The notes: generated from the sequence alone by a model not told the origin. Shown: positions 29,407-40,076, counted from the first letter of the stretch. The stretch is DNA of 64,000 nt from Prescottella defluvii (GCA_029690005.1 CP121458.1:5475872-5539871), one strand, 5' to 3'. Numbers and translations: made by a program.

Positions 29407-29789
29407 ATGGCCGTTGGACAATTGGGTTCGATAACAATGGACTGCGCGGATCCGTCCGCCCTCGCCCGCTTCTGGTGCGACATCCTGGGCGGCAGGATCA
29501 CCAACTCCAACGAGAAGTTCGTGAGCGTGAAGGCCCCCGACGCGATGCTGACGATGATCCGAGTGCCTGAATACCGGGCACCGTCCTGGCCGGACAATGC
29601 CGTGCCGACGCAGATTCATCTCGACCTCGTCGTCGACGACCTCGATGCCGCCGTGATCGCGGCGGTGCGACTCGGAGCGCGAATTGCCCCGGAGCAATAC
29701 GCCCCGACAAGTGCCGCGTGCTGCTCGACCCCGCAGGCCATCCATTCTGTGTCTGCTGTCCGCCCGGCGGGCGAAGCCTGGGAGCGTGA
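29407..29789 (+). CDS. VOC (glyoxalase/bleomycin-resistance) family protein
   Basis: About 127 residues with a vicinal-oxygen-chelate fold: LGSITMDCADPSALARFWCDILG at the start of the first module, QIHLDLVVDDLDAAVIAAVRLGA in the second, and the end LLDPAGHPFCVCCPPG. The last segment appears only after restoring one base near 29703 in a C run. VOC proteins bind metal and act as lyases, isomerases, dioxygenases or resistance-binding proteins; this one looks like the small actinobacterial VOC group of unknown substrate. The CVCC cluster near the C-end is common in that group. Confidence 0.83.
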
Positions 29790-29841
29790 CAGATTCGCCT
29801 ACCTTGGAGGCGTTCACCCCGCCAACAGCAGGAGTCCTCGC

Positions 29842-30078
29842 GTGCGAAAGCGTTCCAAGTCCGAACCCGTCAGCGCCGGTACCGACCACTTCGGATACAG
29901 CGACCTTCGGATCCCCGAGACCGCCGCCCGCACCAAGAAACTCCAGGCGATTCTCTGTGCTGCCGCCGAAGTCGGTGGCAACGTCGACGACGTCGACCGC
30001 ACCGCGATCCTCGGCCTCATGCAGATTGTCGGGGAACTCGAAGCTGGACTCCGCACGATCGCCAGCGAACGTAGCTGA
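29842..30078 (+). CDS. 78-residue hypothetical protein
   Basis: GTG start with AGGAG 8-12 bases upstream. The product begins with a basic stretch (MRKRSKSEPVSAG) and continues with two probable helices (ETAARTKKLQAILCAAAEVG, RTAILGLMQIVGELEAGLRT). No family recognised. It follows the VOC gene by 52 bases and may be cotranscribed. Confidence 0.55.
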   Translation: MRKRSKSEPVSAGTDHFGYSDLRIPETAARTKKLQAILCAAAEVGGNVDDVDRTAILGLMQIVGELEAGLRTIASERS

Positions 30079-30170
30079 GACCTGAGTATCCGCCGGCGAC
30101 GTCACTGTGGACGCAGGCACGGATCGCCTGGGTGAGAGTGCTCGGCATGAAGTGGGCAGGAAAATGGAAA

Positions 30171-30198
30171 GGGCCGACACCGTTTCCGGCACCGGCCC
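30171..30198 (-). terminator. Terminator of tRNA-Thr
   Basis: On the minus strand GGGCCGGTGCCG, a GAAA loop and CGGTGTCGGCCC form a 12-bp stem (three wobble pairs in the middle), followed by TTTCC, some 30 bases beyond the tRNA 3' end. Confidence 0.75.
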
Positions 30199-30229
30199 CT
30201 GACCTTCTTCGCAGCGTTTCCGCTGGTTG

Positions 30230-30301
30230 AGCCCCCTGTCAGGATTGAACTGACGACCGCTCGCTTACAAGGCGAGTGCTCTACCACTGAGCTAAGGAGG
30301 C
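30230..30301 (-). tRNA. tRNA-Thr (TGT anticodon)
   Basis: The 72-base cloverleaf is complete: acceptor GCCTCCT pairs with AGGGGGC, the D arm is AGCTCAGTGGTAGAGC, the anticodon arm CTCGC-CTTGTAA-GCGAG carries TGT, and the T arm holds GTTCAATCC. CCA is not encoded. The discriminator base reads T. Confidence 0.95.
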
Positions 30302-30384
30302 AGTCGAGCGCGCTCATCATATCCATACCCGATGGTGGTGCGCGTAACCGTGCCGCGACCGCCCGTTTTGGTTAGCGTTGTCCC

Positions 30385-30765
30385 ATGCGCATCTCGGAGA
30401 TCGCCACTGTTCTCGCGTGGCACGACGCCCTCAACTCGTCCGACATCGACACCCTCCTCGAGGTCTCGAGCGACGACATCGAACTGGGAGGTTCGGAAGG
30501 GGCCGCGCAGGGCCTCACCGCGCTGCGGGAATGGGCCGATTCAGCTGGCCTTACACTGGTCCCCGGCCGGATGTTCATGCATGACGGAGTGATCGTCGTC
30601 GAGGAGCAGGCCACCTGGGCGGCCAAGCCGGGCGAGTCCAAGACCGTGGGCACCGCCTTCCGCGTCGTGCACGACCAGGTGACCGCCGTCTTCCGGCACG
30701 ACACGCTCGAATCGGCACTGGAGGCCACCGATCTCACCGAGAAGGATCTCGTCACCGACATCTGA
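30385..30765 (+). CDS. NTF2/SnoaL-like protein
   Basis: 126 residues with the alpha+beta cone pattern of the NTF2-like superfamily: LAWHDALNSSDIDTLLEVSSDDIELGG, then GLTALREWADS, then strands MFMHDGVIVVEEQATW and FRVVHDQVTAVFRH. Members bind small hydrophobic ligands or act as isomerases/cyclases; no catalytic dyad can be assigned. Its stop is separated by one base from the ThrE-like gene start, so it is likely cotranscribed with it. Confidence 0.75.
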   Translation: MRISEIATVLAWHDALNSSDIDTLLEVSSDDIELGGSEGAAQGLTALREWADSAGLTLVPGRMFMHDGVIVVEEQATWAAKPGESKTVGTAFRVVHDQVTAVFRHDTLESALEATDLTEKDLVTDI

Positions 30766-30766
30766 C

Positions 30767-32235
30767 GTGCGCAGGTTCGCGGCGTCGATCGGAAGTCTCG
30801 TCAAGGACCGTCGGGCGACGGTCGACACGGTCACAGCGGCTCCCACCCCGCTGCAGCCGATCGACCTCACCGACGACGCCCGCGTCGCCGAGGTCCTCGA
30901 TCTCGCGGTGCGTATCGGGGACCTGCTGCTGGCGTCCGGCACCTCTGCGGTCGACACCGCCACGCAGGTCCGCTTCGTGGCCGCGACGTACGGCTTGGCG
31001 CAGTGCGACGTCGACGTCACCTACAACTCGATCGTGCTCTCCGCGCACCGCGGACCTCTGATCCCGCCGGCGAGCACGATGCGGATCGTGCACTACCGGT
31101 CGATGGACTTCACCCGCCTCGCGGCCGCCGACCGCCTCACCCGGCGGATCCGGCTCGAAGGCGATCACCCCGGCGCAGGCACACGCCGCCCTCGATGCCA
31201 TCGTCTCCGCGCCGCACCCCTACAACCGCTGGGTCGCGACGCTCGGCTGGGCCGGCGTGGCCGCCGCGGTCGCCGTCCTACTCGGCGCCGGCCCGTTCAT
31301 CACGATCGTCGCGTTCCTCACCACGGTGGTGATCGACCGCGTCAATCGGGTCCTCAACGGGTTCGGGCTGCCCTACTTCTTCCAACAGATGATGGGCGGG
31401 CTGATCGCGGCCACTCCGGCGATGGCGCTGTACGCGGTCCGGGACCACCTGGGTGTGGAGGTCAGACCATCGCTGATCATCGCGGCCGGGTGGTGGTGCT
31501 GCTGTCCGGACTGTCGTTGGTCGGTTCGGTGCAGGACGCGATCACCGGAGCGCCGATCACGGCTTCGGCCCGGTTCTTCGAGGTCGTGATGATGACCGGC
31601 GGCATCATCGCCGGTGTCGCGCTGTCCCTGCGGGTCGCGGGCGCGCTCGGCGCGGACCTGCCGCTCATCAGCAACGTCCCGCCGCCCGACATCACCCAAC
31701 TTCCGGTGAAGGTGATCGCGGGCGCGCTGACGTCGATGTTCTTTGCGCTCGCGTGCTACGCCGAACGGCGGGCGCTGACGGCCGCCGGTCTGGGCGGCGC
31801 CGCGGGCCTGCTGTTCTTCGTGCTCGCGCAGAGCATGGGCATCGGCCCGGTGATCTCGTCGGCGATCGCCGCGACCGTGGTCGGTTTCGCGGTGGGCTGA
31901 TGGCACGACGGGCACTGACCCCGCCGCTCGTCGTGGCGGTCGCGGGCATCACGCCGCTGCTCCCGGGTCTGGCCTTGTATCGCGGCCTGTACGCGATGTT
32001 GAACGACGAGGTGATCGTCGGCCTCACCGCGCTGCTGGGTGCGTTTGGTGTCGGGTGCGCACTGGCGGCGGGCGTCACGCTCGGCGAATGGGGCGCTCGG
32101 ACGTTGCGCCGCCCGCCGCGGCGCCGCAACGCGACATTGCGCCGAAACACGACGCTGCGCCGCCCGCGATTCGGGCGACGCAGCGTGACGATGAGCAATT
32201 CCGCGTCCGACTCCGTGACTCGGAACGTCACGTAG
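30767..32235 (+). CDS. ThrE-type threonine/serine exporter family protein
   Basis: About 490 residues with an N-terminal cytoplasmic ThrE (DUF1212) domain (LLLASGTSAVDTATQVRFVA, CDVDVTYNSI) and about ten membrane spans in two parts, the second being the DUF3815/ThrE_2 domain (LTPPLVVAVAGITPLLPGL). The family exports threonine, serine or small peptides by proton motive force. Three one-base shortfalls (about 31161, 31489, 31898) split the frame; at the last, GGCTGATGG would be GGCCTGATGG, turning an apparent stop/restart into a single protein. The GTG start follows the NTF2-like gene by one base. The C-terminal tail is arginine-rich. Confidence 0.85.
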
Positions 32236-32250
32236 CCGGCACCGGACGGA

Positions 32251-32484
32251 TTACTTCTCGGCGTTCTTCTGGTCCTGCTCCATGGCCTCACGCAAGCTCT
32301 TCGGCCGCATGTCGGTCCAGTTCTTCTCGACGTATTCGACGCACGCCTGACGCGAATCCTCGCCGAAGACGATCCTCCAGCCCTGGGGGACCTCGGAGAA
32401 CGTGGGCCACAGGGAATGCTGGTCTTCGTCGTTGACCAGCACGTAGAAGCGGCCGTCTTCGTCGTCGAACGGATTGGTGCTCAT
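32251..32484 (-). CDS. MbtH-like protein
   Basis: 77 residues with the full MbtH signature: [33 protein letters not shown], then [12 protein letters not shown]. MbtH proteins bind NRPS adenylation domains and are needed for their folding or activity. It is downstream of an NRPS on the same strand, but that protein has no A domain in this sequence, so the partner may be the synthetase at 1-6678 or one elsewhere. ATG 32484 is preceded by GCGAGG. Confidence 0.95.
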   Translation of the reverse strand: MSTNPFDDEDGRFYVLVNDEDQHSLWPTFSEVPQGWRIVFGEDSRQACVEYVEKNWTDMRPKSLREAMEQDQKNAEK

Positions 32485-32815
32485 CTGACCTCGCTTGTTG
32501 CGTACGGGTTGGCTGCGTTCAGCCTAGCAAGGCGTCCGCTGATATCTCGATGAGCGAGAATCGAATTGAGTATCTCTCCGGCGCGCACCGAGACATCGAG
32601 CAGCAATGAGCGGTCAAACCGCGCGTTTTCTCGGCGCCGCCCTGCAGGTAGACACCGGCCGAAGCGCCTCTAGAGCGGCGCCATCACGCATCTGGTCTCC
32701 GGCCGACGCGGCGCGCCCGAGACGGTCGGGAGGGCCGTCGAGCGTGTTTCGCAGGGGTCGCGGGGAGCTGATCAGCTCGGGGTGCGCGGGTTCCGGGATC
32801 TCCGCAATCCGGACT
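32485..32815. other. Intergenic region between NRPS and mbtH
   Basis: About 330 bases without a convincing gene. On the minus strand one frame after the NRPS stop reads EIPEPAHPELISSPRPLRNT and on for some 60 codons without a start; it may be leftover coding sequence of a once longer synthetase. A weak palindromic stretch near 32505-32525 matches the iron-box consensus at only about half its positions. Confidence 0.4.
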
Positions 32816-35800
32816 TCAGGCGGTGCCCCCTTGCTTCACGACCGACGACAGCAGCGACGACAGCTCACGCGCCCACCCCACCACCGCGTCGCGGTCGAGC
32901 GTGCCGGTGGAGAAGTCGAAGTGGGCACGGACCGGCCCCGACCCCACGGGCTCGTGGAAACTGAGTGTCAATTCCGCCGACGGTAGCCCGACCGGCACCG
33001 GCAGGAAGCCGTCGACGACACCGTCGAGCGCATCGAAACGGGCCTGCTCGTGGTGGACCAGCATGACCTGTGGATACCGAACAGCGACGGCGCTGTCGAG
33101 TTCGGCTGCGACATCGGCGAATCCGACGTCCCGGTGGTCGAGCGCCTCGAGGTTCGAGGCCCGGATGCGGGCCAGCAGTTCCTCGAAATCCGGAGATCCG
33201 CTCGTATCGGTCCGCATCACGACCACGTTGAAGAAGCACCCGACCATCGGCGCGAGGACATCCTCGGTCCGGCCCGTGACATACGAGCCGATCGGGATGT
33301 CGGTGCCGGCACCGCTTCTCGTCAGCAGTGTCGCCAACGCCGCCTGCAGCACCATGAACATGCTTGTCCCGGTGCGGCCGGTGAGACGGCCGATGCCGTC
33401 GTGCAGGTCGGCATCGATGTCGATCGGCACCATCTCGCGACGTGGTTCCCGCACCCCGGCCGCGGCGGGAAGGTGAAGCCGGACAGGCATGCCCGACAGC
33501 CTGTTCCGCCAATAGGCCAGCTGGACGGCGTGCCGGCTCGACGGATCGGCCGGATCACCGAGCAGCTTCTTCTGCCAGCGCACGTAATCCGGGTATTCCA
33601 CCGCGAGCTGCTCCCACGTCGGCTCGTTTCCCCCGCGCGCGCCGCGTAGGCCGACAGTAGGTCACCGATCAGCACCGCGACCGACCCGTCGTCCACGGCG
33701 AGGTAGTGCATCGTCAGCAGCAGCACCTGACGGCCTTCGTCGTCGCACACCAGGTGCACCCGCAGCGGCGCTTCCCCGGTGAGATCGATCCGCAACTGCG
33801 CCAGCTCGTAGGCCCGGCGGCGCAGGTCGTCGTCGCCCACCTCGATCACGTCGACGCCGGGGCGAGGCCCCTCGGAGGCGAACGCCTCGGGCCCGTCCGG
33901 GGCAAAGACAGTCCTCAGCGTTACGTGTCGGTCGACGACGTCGTCCAGTGCCCGCACCAGCACGGCGGCGTCGATGCGTTCGCGCAGTTGCAGCGCGACC
34001 GCGTGATCGGCCCGCGCGGACGAGCCGGCGGCGCGGTGGCGCAGCCAGTGCAGGCGCTGTACCGGTGCCACCGGCACCGGATCGCCGGAACCGCCCGCGA
34101 CCGACACCGGCCCCGTCGCGGTGGCTTCGTCTCCGACGATCTCGGCCTCGTCCGTCGACTCGACGACGACGAGTCCCCGCACCGCGGCGGCCCAACCGTC
34201 GCCGATCGTCTTCGCGTCCGCCTCGGTCAGATCCGGCTCGGACCAGCCGAACACGGCGCCGAGAACCGGACCGTCGGGGGTGTCCTCGCACCGCACGCCG
34301 ACGATCAACCGGTACGGACCGCCCATGTCTGCATCGGGATCGATTGCCGGCGAACCGGATTCGAGAGCGGTGGTCCACGACCCGACGACACCGACAGACA
34401 TCCGGCCGCGGTAGCTGAACAGGACCTGCGCGGGCGATCCCGCGGCCAACAATCCCGCGGTGCGCGCGTTGGCGAAACGCAGCATGCCGTAACCGATGCC
34501 GCCGTCGGGCGCAGCACGCAGCGCCTCCGTGACCGACTCCAGCGCGTCGAGGCCGTCCACGCCGCCCGGCAGGCGCACCGGGGCGATGTCGGTGAACCAG
34601 CCGACGGTGCGGGACAGGTCGACGCCCGGCTCCAACTCCTCGCGGCCGTGACGCACGAGGTCGATCAGCAGGTCCGACTCGCGCCCCTGCGCGGCGAACC
34701 AGCGGGTGACCGCGATGCGCAGTGCGGTCACCAGGACGTCGGTGACGTAGGTGACGTCGGCGTGCGCGAGCGTAGGCAATGCTGTGAACACGGCCTCGGT
34801 GTCGGCGACCGACAGGCGCACGGTGCGGCGGGCTTCGGCGCCGATCGTCGCGTCGCCGTGCGCCGCCGGCACCAGTTCTGCTCCAGGAGCGGTGATCTCG
34901 GTCCAGTGCGCCAGCTCACGCAGCCGGGCGGGCAGCTGAGCCTGCGAGGTGACGAGGTCGGCGTACTCCTTCAGCGACGTGCCGATGGGATCGAGCGCCG
35001 CGGGTCGACCGGACTGCGCCGCCTCCCACGCTGTCGGTAGGTCCTCGAGCAGCACCCGCCATGACGCATCGTCGACCACCAGGTGGTGCGCGACCAGCAA
35101 CAGGCGCCCGAGTTCGGTGGGGCCGGCGTCGAACCAGACGGCCTCGAGCACCGCACCCTGCTCCGGATCCAGACGTCCCGCCGCAGAATCGCGTTCGGCG
35201 ACGATCACCGCGCGCAGCTCGGCGTCGTCGCGGCCGCTCACGTCGACGCGGCGCAACGACGGCGTGGCCCTCCCGTGCTCGGCGATGTTCAGCGACCACA
35301 CGCCCGGTGCGTGCCGGGTCAGCCGCTGCCGCAGGCCGTCGTGGTGGTCGAGGACGGACTGTATTGCCGCCGTGAGGTTCTCGGTTGTCGCTTCGACGGG
35401 GGCGTGCAGCAGAACGGCCTGGCTGAAACGGTCCGTGCCGCCGCTCCACTCCGAGAGTCGGTGCACGACGGGCAACGGCAGCACGTCCCCGGTGGTGACA
35501 GCTGCGACCCCGACGGTGTCGTGTCCGGCATCTACTGCCGGTTCGAGCGAGCCGACGACGGCCAAGGGGTCCCGAAGGAACTGGGACACGAAGTGCGCCA
35601 ACCCTTCCTCGTGTCGCAGCAGTTCCTCGCGCTCCCCGGCGGGGGCGCGCAGGTCGATGCGGATCGGCTCGCCGTCCTCACCGCCGTGGATCGCGAAGTC
35701 GAGGTCTCGCACCGGCCCGGTGACCGACCCGCGGATCCGGGCCGGGTGGCCGCCGAGCTCGCGCACGTGCTCGAACATCATCGCGTTGATGCCGGGACCG

Positions 35801-36864
35801 AACACCCGGCGGTCGGGGTCGATCGCGTGGACGTCGCGTTCGAGGTCCACACCGCGGTACCGGCCGTGCCGCAGCGGCGCGACCAGTCGCGCGTCGATCT
35901 CCCGCGCCAGGTCACCGACGGTGCCGTCGGGATCCACGTGGAACGTCACCGGCACGATGGTCGACACCAGGCCCGGAGTGCGGCGCAGCGCCCGTCCGAC
36001 ACGAGCGGCCATCGCCACCGAGACCGTGAGATCGCGCATGCCAGTGACGCGGTGCAGGTAGGCGACCAGCAGCGCCATGGGCAGTCGAGTGCGCCGGATG
36101 CCCGCCGCGGACGCGAATGCGTACAGAGCGTCCGCGATGGCGGCGTCGATCGTGACGGTCGCCAACTCGGGTGTGCCCGACGTGTCCGCGCCGACCGCGC
36201 AGATCTGCGGCGGCTCAGGCGAATCGAGGATCTCGGTCAGCCAGTAGTCACGGTCGGCCTCGAACCGCGCCGAGCCGCGGTAGTCGACGTCGGCGTCGAC
36301 GAGGTCCCGTAGCGCCCACTCCCCGACTGTCGACTCGAGGTCGGGATCGTCGTAGCGCGCGACCATGTCGGCGACGATCAGTGAGATGCCGAAGCCGTCG
36401 ATGATGCTGTGGTGGTAGCGCTGGTACCAGACGGTGTGGTCGTCGGCGAGCCTCAGCAGCGCGTGCGCGAACAGCGCTTCGTCGCCGGTGACGTCGACGA
36501 CGGTCGCCATGTCCCGGTCCATCCACTCCTGGGCGGCAGCTTCGGGATCGGCGGCGCCCCGCACGTCGACCACCTCGAGCGGCCACGCGTCGGACGGCGC
36601 CGGCACCTGCCGCACCGTGCGGTCCTCCCCGACCCGGAACCGGACGTGCAGCGCCTCGGCGTGGGCGACCGTCCGGCGGATCGCCTGCACGGCACGATCC
36701 AGGTCGATCGGCCCGACGGCCTCCACGACCAGGGACAGGTTGTAGACGGCGCTCTGCGGATCCAGCTGCTGAGCGACGAGGATCTCGGACTGCGCCGCGG
36801 TGACGGGTAGACCCGCGGCGGGCGCGTCGAGCATGGGGGCAGCCGGCAGGTGGTCCGCAGACAT
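32816..36864 (-). CDS. NRPS-like protein with domains C-E-C, no A or PCP
   Basis: About 1349 residues. Domain 1 (about 22-455) is a condensation domain with HHSIIDG near residue 152. Domain 2 (about 460-900) is an epimerization domain: HHLVVDDASWR near 595, TVGWFTDIAPVRL, GIGYGMLR, FSYRGR. Domain 3 (about 932-1345) is a second condensation domain in which the HHxxxDG motif is HYLAVDD, so the catalytic second histidine is tyrosine. No adenylation or carrier domain lies between C and E, where a complete module would have both. One base is missing near 33632; the natural stop is TGA 32816. The gene follows an alpha/beta hydrolase with an iron box, implying a siderophore-type pathway. It may be a deletion remnant or a stand-alone tailoring enzyme working in trans. 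Confidence 0.85.
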
Positions 36865-36950
36865 ACAAATCCGATCGTCCGTCGTGGCGCGCCGCGCGAG
36901 ACGGACGCGGTGTACACAAGAATTCGGGGCAGGCCGACCGGCCCGCGGGG

Positions 36951-37752
36951 TCAGCCCGCGAGGAAGTCCAGGACCACCTTGTTCACGGCCTCGGGCCGCT
37001 CGAGGTAGCCGTAGTGCCCGGTGTCCGGGATCTCCTGATACACCGCGCCCGGGATCGCGTCGGCCACTTCCTTCGACAGGAACGGCGGGATCATGCGGTC
37101 GTCGGCGAAACCGACGGACAGGCACGAGCGGGTGATGCCGCGGTAGGCCTGCACCCGGTCGAAGCTGCGGTCCATCGCGAGCTGGGCACGCACGCCGGGT
37201 GAGGCCTTGCCGGTGGAGAACTCGAAGACGTCGAGCCAGTCGCGGGCGGCGTGCTGGTCGGCGAGCGTGGCCGGCGACAGGTTCATCAACGCGGTGATCG
37301 CGGCACGGTACTTCGCCGGCAGGGTGATTCCCGAATCCTTCGAGTTCGCGCTCACCCTCGTTGAGGGTGCGCTGGAACTGGTCCATGCGGGCGTGCGCGG
37401 CGAGGAACACCGCCTTGCGCACCAGCTCCGGGCGCGCGAGCGCCAGCTCCTGCGCGATGCGTGCGCCCATCGACGTGCCGATGACGTGCGCCGGGCCGCC
37501 GAGCAGCTCGATCAACCCGGCGGTGTCGGCCACCAGGTCCTCGATCGTGATGCCGTCGAGACTCTCCCCGGACGGCGCGATGCCGCGATTATCGAACGTG
37601 CACACGCGGTAGCCCGCCGCCTGCAGCGCCGGCACCTGATGCAGGTCCCACACGCGACCTGGGCTTCCCGTGCCCATGATCAACACGACGAGGTCGCCCT
37701 CACCCTTGACCTGGTAATTCAGAGGAATTCCGTTGATGGTGGCGATGGGCAT
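36951..37752 (-). CDS. Alpha/beta hydrolase
   Basis: About 267 residues. Oxyanion and nucleophile regions are readable: VVLIMGTGSPGRVWDLHQ, and GTSMGA carrying the nucleophilic serine; the catalytic histidine is in DTGHYGYLERPE and the acid probably in GFADDRMIP. An extra base near 37355 breaks the frame; removal joins RTLNE to VSANSKDSGITLPAKY. Substrate unknown; in this place it could release or hydrolyse a peptide or siderophore. It is the first gene downstream of an IdeR-type box at 37788-37806 and precedes the NRPS by 86 bases. Confidence 0.87.
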
Positions 37753-37787
37753 TGGCGGCCTTCCTCGTGCTGCGGTCACTGCGTTAT

Positions 37788-37806
37788 ATAGGGTTGGGTA
37801 ACCTAA
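37788..37806. promoter_or_regulatory. IdeR/DtxR-type iron box
   Basis: ATAGGGTTGGGTAACCTAA matches the IdeR consensus TTAGGTTAGGCTAACCTAA at 15 of 19 positions, with a perfect right half from TAACCTAA. It sits 36 bases before the ATG of the hydrolase/NRPS unit and about 55 bases before the divergent formyltransferase remnant, where an iron-repressed divergent promoter would be expected. Confidence 0.75.
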
Positions 37807-37844
37807 CTACCTGTGGTCGTCGCGAGTGGCGACGGTTCCGGCGC

Positions 37845-38280
37845 AACCCGACCACGAGCATCGCGTTGGCAGTCGCCACGCTGGGCTACCAAACCTGGGG
37901 CCACCGTACCCTGCAGGCCTTCCTCGATTCCGATCATGAGGTCGCGTTGGCGGTCACCCACCCGAAGATCGACCACGCCTACGAGAAGATGTGGGCCGAC
38001 TCCGTCGCCGACAACTGGCGGACGCGGCTGCCGCGCGACGTGTTCGACGCCCCGCGCTGCGGAACCCTCAACATCCACGACTCCGCCCACTCACAAGCAG
38101 GAATCCGCTCGGACCGGACATTGTGGAACACGTTGCCCGGAACCCGATCCGAGCGATCGTCGTGGTCCATACCTGATGGGCAAGCTGCGGGCTCGTCCGG
38201 CGGTCCTTCGAGCGTCAACTGGACATTCGTGACCGGATACGGCATTTGCGACACCACACCGAGCGTCTCCGGTTAGCCTC
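37845..38280 (+). pseudogene. Remnant of a (hydroxyornithine-type) formyltransferase
   Basis: The translation holds two blocks of a formyltransferase in the right order and frame: LGYQTWGHRTLQAFLDSDHE with VTHPKIDHAYEKMWADSVAD, then NWRTRLPRDVFDAPRCGTLN and IHDS. In intact proteins about 50 residues separate these blocks; here they are joined directly. After IHDS the similarity is lost and no start codon fits the N-terminus well. Such enzymes formylate N-hydroxyornithine in hydroxamate siderophores (rhodochelin type). Beside an iron box and an NRPS this looks like a deleted siderophore gene. Confidence 0.65.
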
Positions 38281-38336
38281 CCTCCGAAACCGCGGCGGCA
38301 CCCGCGCCCCGCGCCCGCCGTCACTCGTGAGGACCC

Positions 38337-39182
38337 ATGGGATCGACACGTACCGCGTTCAATCGACTGCTCCTGCTGATCGTGGGCCTGCTCGCCCTGG
38401 TCGCGCCGGTGGTCTCGGCCCCGCTCGCGAGTGCCGAGCCCACGGCCGACACGACGCCCACCACCACCACCGCGATTCGCCTCGAGGGCGCGAAGAACTT
38501 CCGTGACATCGGCGGCTACGAGACGTCGGACGGTAGGCATGTCCGCACCGGGCTGGTGTTCCGCTCCAACAAGCTCAGCTCGCTCACCGATGCCGACCTC
38601 GAGAAGCTCACCGCGGCGAACGTCACGCTCGACGTGGATCTGCGGAACATGTGGGAGCGCAAGGACGATCCCGATCGGATCCCCGCGGGGGTCCGCTACC
38701 AGGTGGCCGACGTCGTCTCGCTCGAGCACGGCATCGCGTTCCACGAGTTCGTGCCGATCACGTTGGGCCGCGCACTGATCGACGCCGCAGCGAACGGGTC
38801 GTCCGACATCGGCCAGTCCATCGGCTACCCGTTCATGGTGACCTACCGCGGCTCCGACGTCGCGTTCCGCGACCTGCTCACGGCGATCGCCGGCAACACC
38901 GGCGGCGCCACCGTGTACCACTGCAGCGCCGGCAAGGACCGCACCGGCTGGAGCACCGCGATCCTGCTGACCCTGCTGGGTGTGCCGAAGGAGACGGTGT
39001 ACCAGGACTTCCTGGCCAGTAACACGTACCTGGGCCGCGACAAGGCCGTCGAGAAGTCGTGGCTAGACGCCGCTTTCGCTCAGGTCGACCGACTGTACGG
39101 TGGTGTCGACAACTACGTGCGCAAGGGACTGGGAGTCGACCAGCAGACCATCGACACCCTGCGGGCCCGCCTGCTGGTCTGA
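38337..39182 (+). CDS. Secreted tyrosine phosphatase (PtpB-like)
   Basis: 281 residues. A signal peptide is clear: hydrophobic LLLLIVGLLALVAPVVS ending near ASA at about residue 33. The dual-specificity/tyrosine phosphatase P-loop is HCSAGKDRTGW with nucleophile Cys196; the GKDRT form and KNFRDIGGY near the start are typical of the PtpB/LipA-like group, which dephosphorylates phosphotyrosine, phosphoserine or phosphoinositides. A Thr-rich linker follows the signal peptide. Intact; ATG 38337 preceded by GAGGA. Confidence 0.9.
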   Translation: MGSTRTAFNRLLLLIVGLLALVAPVVSAPLASAEPTADTTPTTTTAIRLEGAKNFRDIGGYETSDGRHVRTGLVFRSNKLSSLTDADLEKLTAANVTLDVDLRNMWERKDDPDRIPAGVRYQVADVVSLEHGIAFHEFVPITLGRALIDAAANGSSDIGQSIGYPFMVTYRGSDVAFRDLLTAIAGNTGGATVYHCSAGKDRTGWSTAILLTLLGVPKETVYQDFLASNTYLGRDKAVEKSWLDAAFAQVDRLYGGVDNYVRKGLGVDQQTIDTLRARLLV

Positions 39183-39212
39183 CGCCCATATCTTCGGAAA
39201 GGCACCACCGCG

Positions 39213-39737
39213 ATGGACACGATTGATCGGCTCAGGGACGAGATCGCCCGGACGGGGTTGCTGACGGAGCCACAGTCCGACGATGGATTCGTGTTCGGGA
39301 CGGCTCGGATGGGCGCCGTCGGAACCGACGTCACCGTGAACGTCGACCCCGACCTCGACGAGCGGTCCGACGTGGACACCGGGGCGCTACTCGCTGCCGT
39401 CGAACGCGTGCTCACGGTCACGAAGGCGCGATGGGACCGGATCGTCGACTCGATCGCCGAGGAGATCGAAGAAGCCGTCGGCGATGAGCAGGTGATCGAG
39501 GCGACCGATCTGCGCGACGACCTGGCCCTGCGGTCGGTGGTGGTCTTCCCCGATGCGGTGCTGCTGTCGTTCGCCGCGCCGAAGCAGTTCCCCGACAGTT
39601 GGATCCGCGCCCAGCTCGACGAGGATCTCGGCGTCGACGGTGTCATCGTCGACGAGAAGGACGACGGCATCGAGGTCGTCGAGTTCGACTCGCTCGACGC
39701 CTTGCTGGACAACCTGAGTTCGGCCGACGACCACTAG
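39213..39737 (+). CDS. Acidic hypothetical protein, 174 residues
   Basis: Starts MDTIDRLRDEIARTGLLTEP and is strongly acidic throughout (VTVNVDPDLDERSDVDTGAL, WIRAQLDEDLGVDGVIVDEK). Alternating strands and helices suggest a compact cytoplasmic fold. No motif recognised. It follows the phosphatase gene by 30 bases with GGAAAGG before ATG and may be cotranscribed. Confidence 0.7.
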   Translation: MDTIDRLRDEIARTGLLTEPQSDDGFVFGTARMGAVGTDVTVNVDPDLDERSDVDTGALLAAVERVLTVTKARWDRIVDSIAEEIEEAVGDEQVIEATDLRDDLALRSVVVFPDAVLLSFAAPKQFPDSWIRAQLDEDLGVDGVIVDEKDDGIEVVEFDSLDALLDNLSSADDH

Positions 39738-40052
39738 CTCGGCGGCCGCATGCTCGGTGACGGCGTCGACGGCCATGGTCGGGTCGTGCAGCACCACGAC
39801 GGGCGTCTGCGCGGCCAGCGCGCGGGCGAGTGCCACATGCTGACGCTGCGCACCGGACAGGCTCGCCCCGCGGTCGGTAACGTTCGTCGTCGAGACCCGT
39901 CGGATCCACGCCTCCTTGTCAGCGTCGGACGTGGAGACCGCCAGGACCGCGGCCACGATGAACCGTGCGCCGATCCGCCAAGACGGTGCCCGCGAACAAC
40001 CGCACACGGCTGCGCGCGAGTGTCGCCGCAGAACCGCGATACCACCCGTCAT
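39738..40052 (-). pseudogene. Remnant of an ABC exporter
   Basis: The frame from ATG 40052 has an exporter-like N-terminus (MTGGIAVLRRHSRAAV) and then jumps to the C-terminal part of an ATPase domain: signature LSGAQRQHVALARALAAQTP and Walker B plus D-loop VVVLHDPTMAVDAVTE. The membrane domain, Walker A and Q-loop are absent, and the frame runs on into the antisense of the neighbouring gene. This is an internal deletion of a transporter of the fused membrane/ATPase type. An iron-box-like site lies 25 bases upstream, so it was probably an iron-regulated siderophore exporter. Confidence 0.65.
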
Positions 40053-40076
40053 CGTTCCTCCACCCCTGGGATCCGG

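Noticed and set aside
31897-31905. Two separate genes for the ThrE-type exporter, overlapping at TGATG
   Set aside because: The family is usually a single chain across this point, and one extra C joins the domains cleanly, as with other breaks in the window.
32500-32530. Iron box upstream of mbtH
   Set aside because: The best alignment keeps only about 9 of 19 positions, which is not distinguishable from chance.
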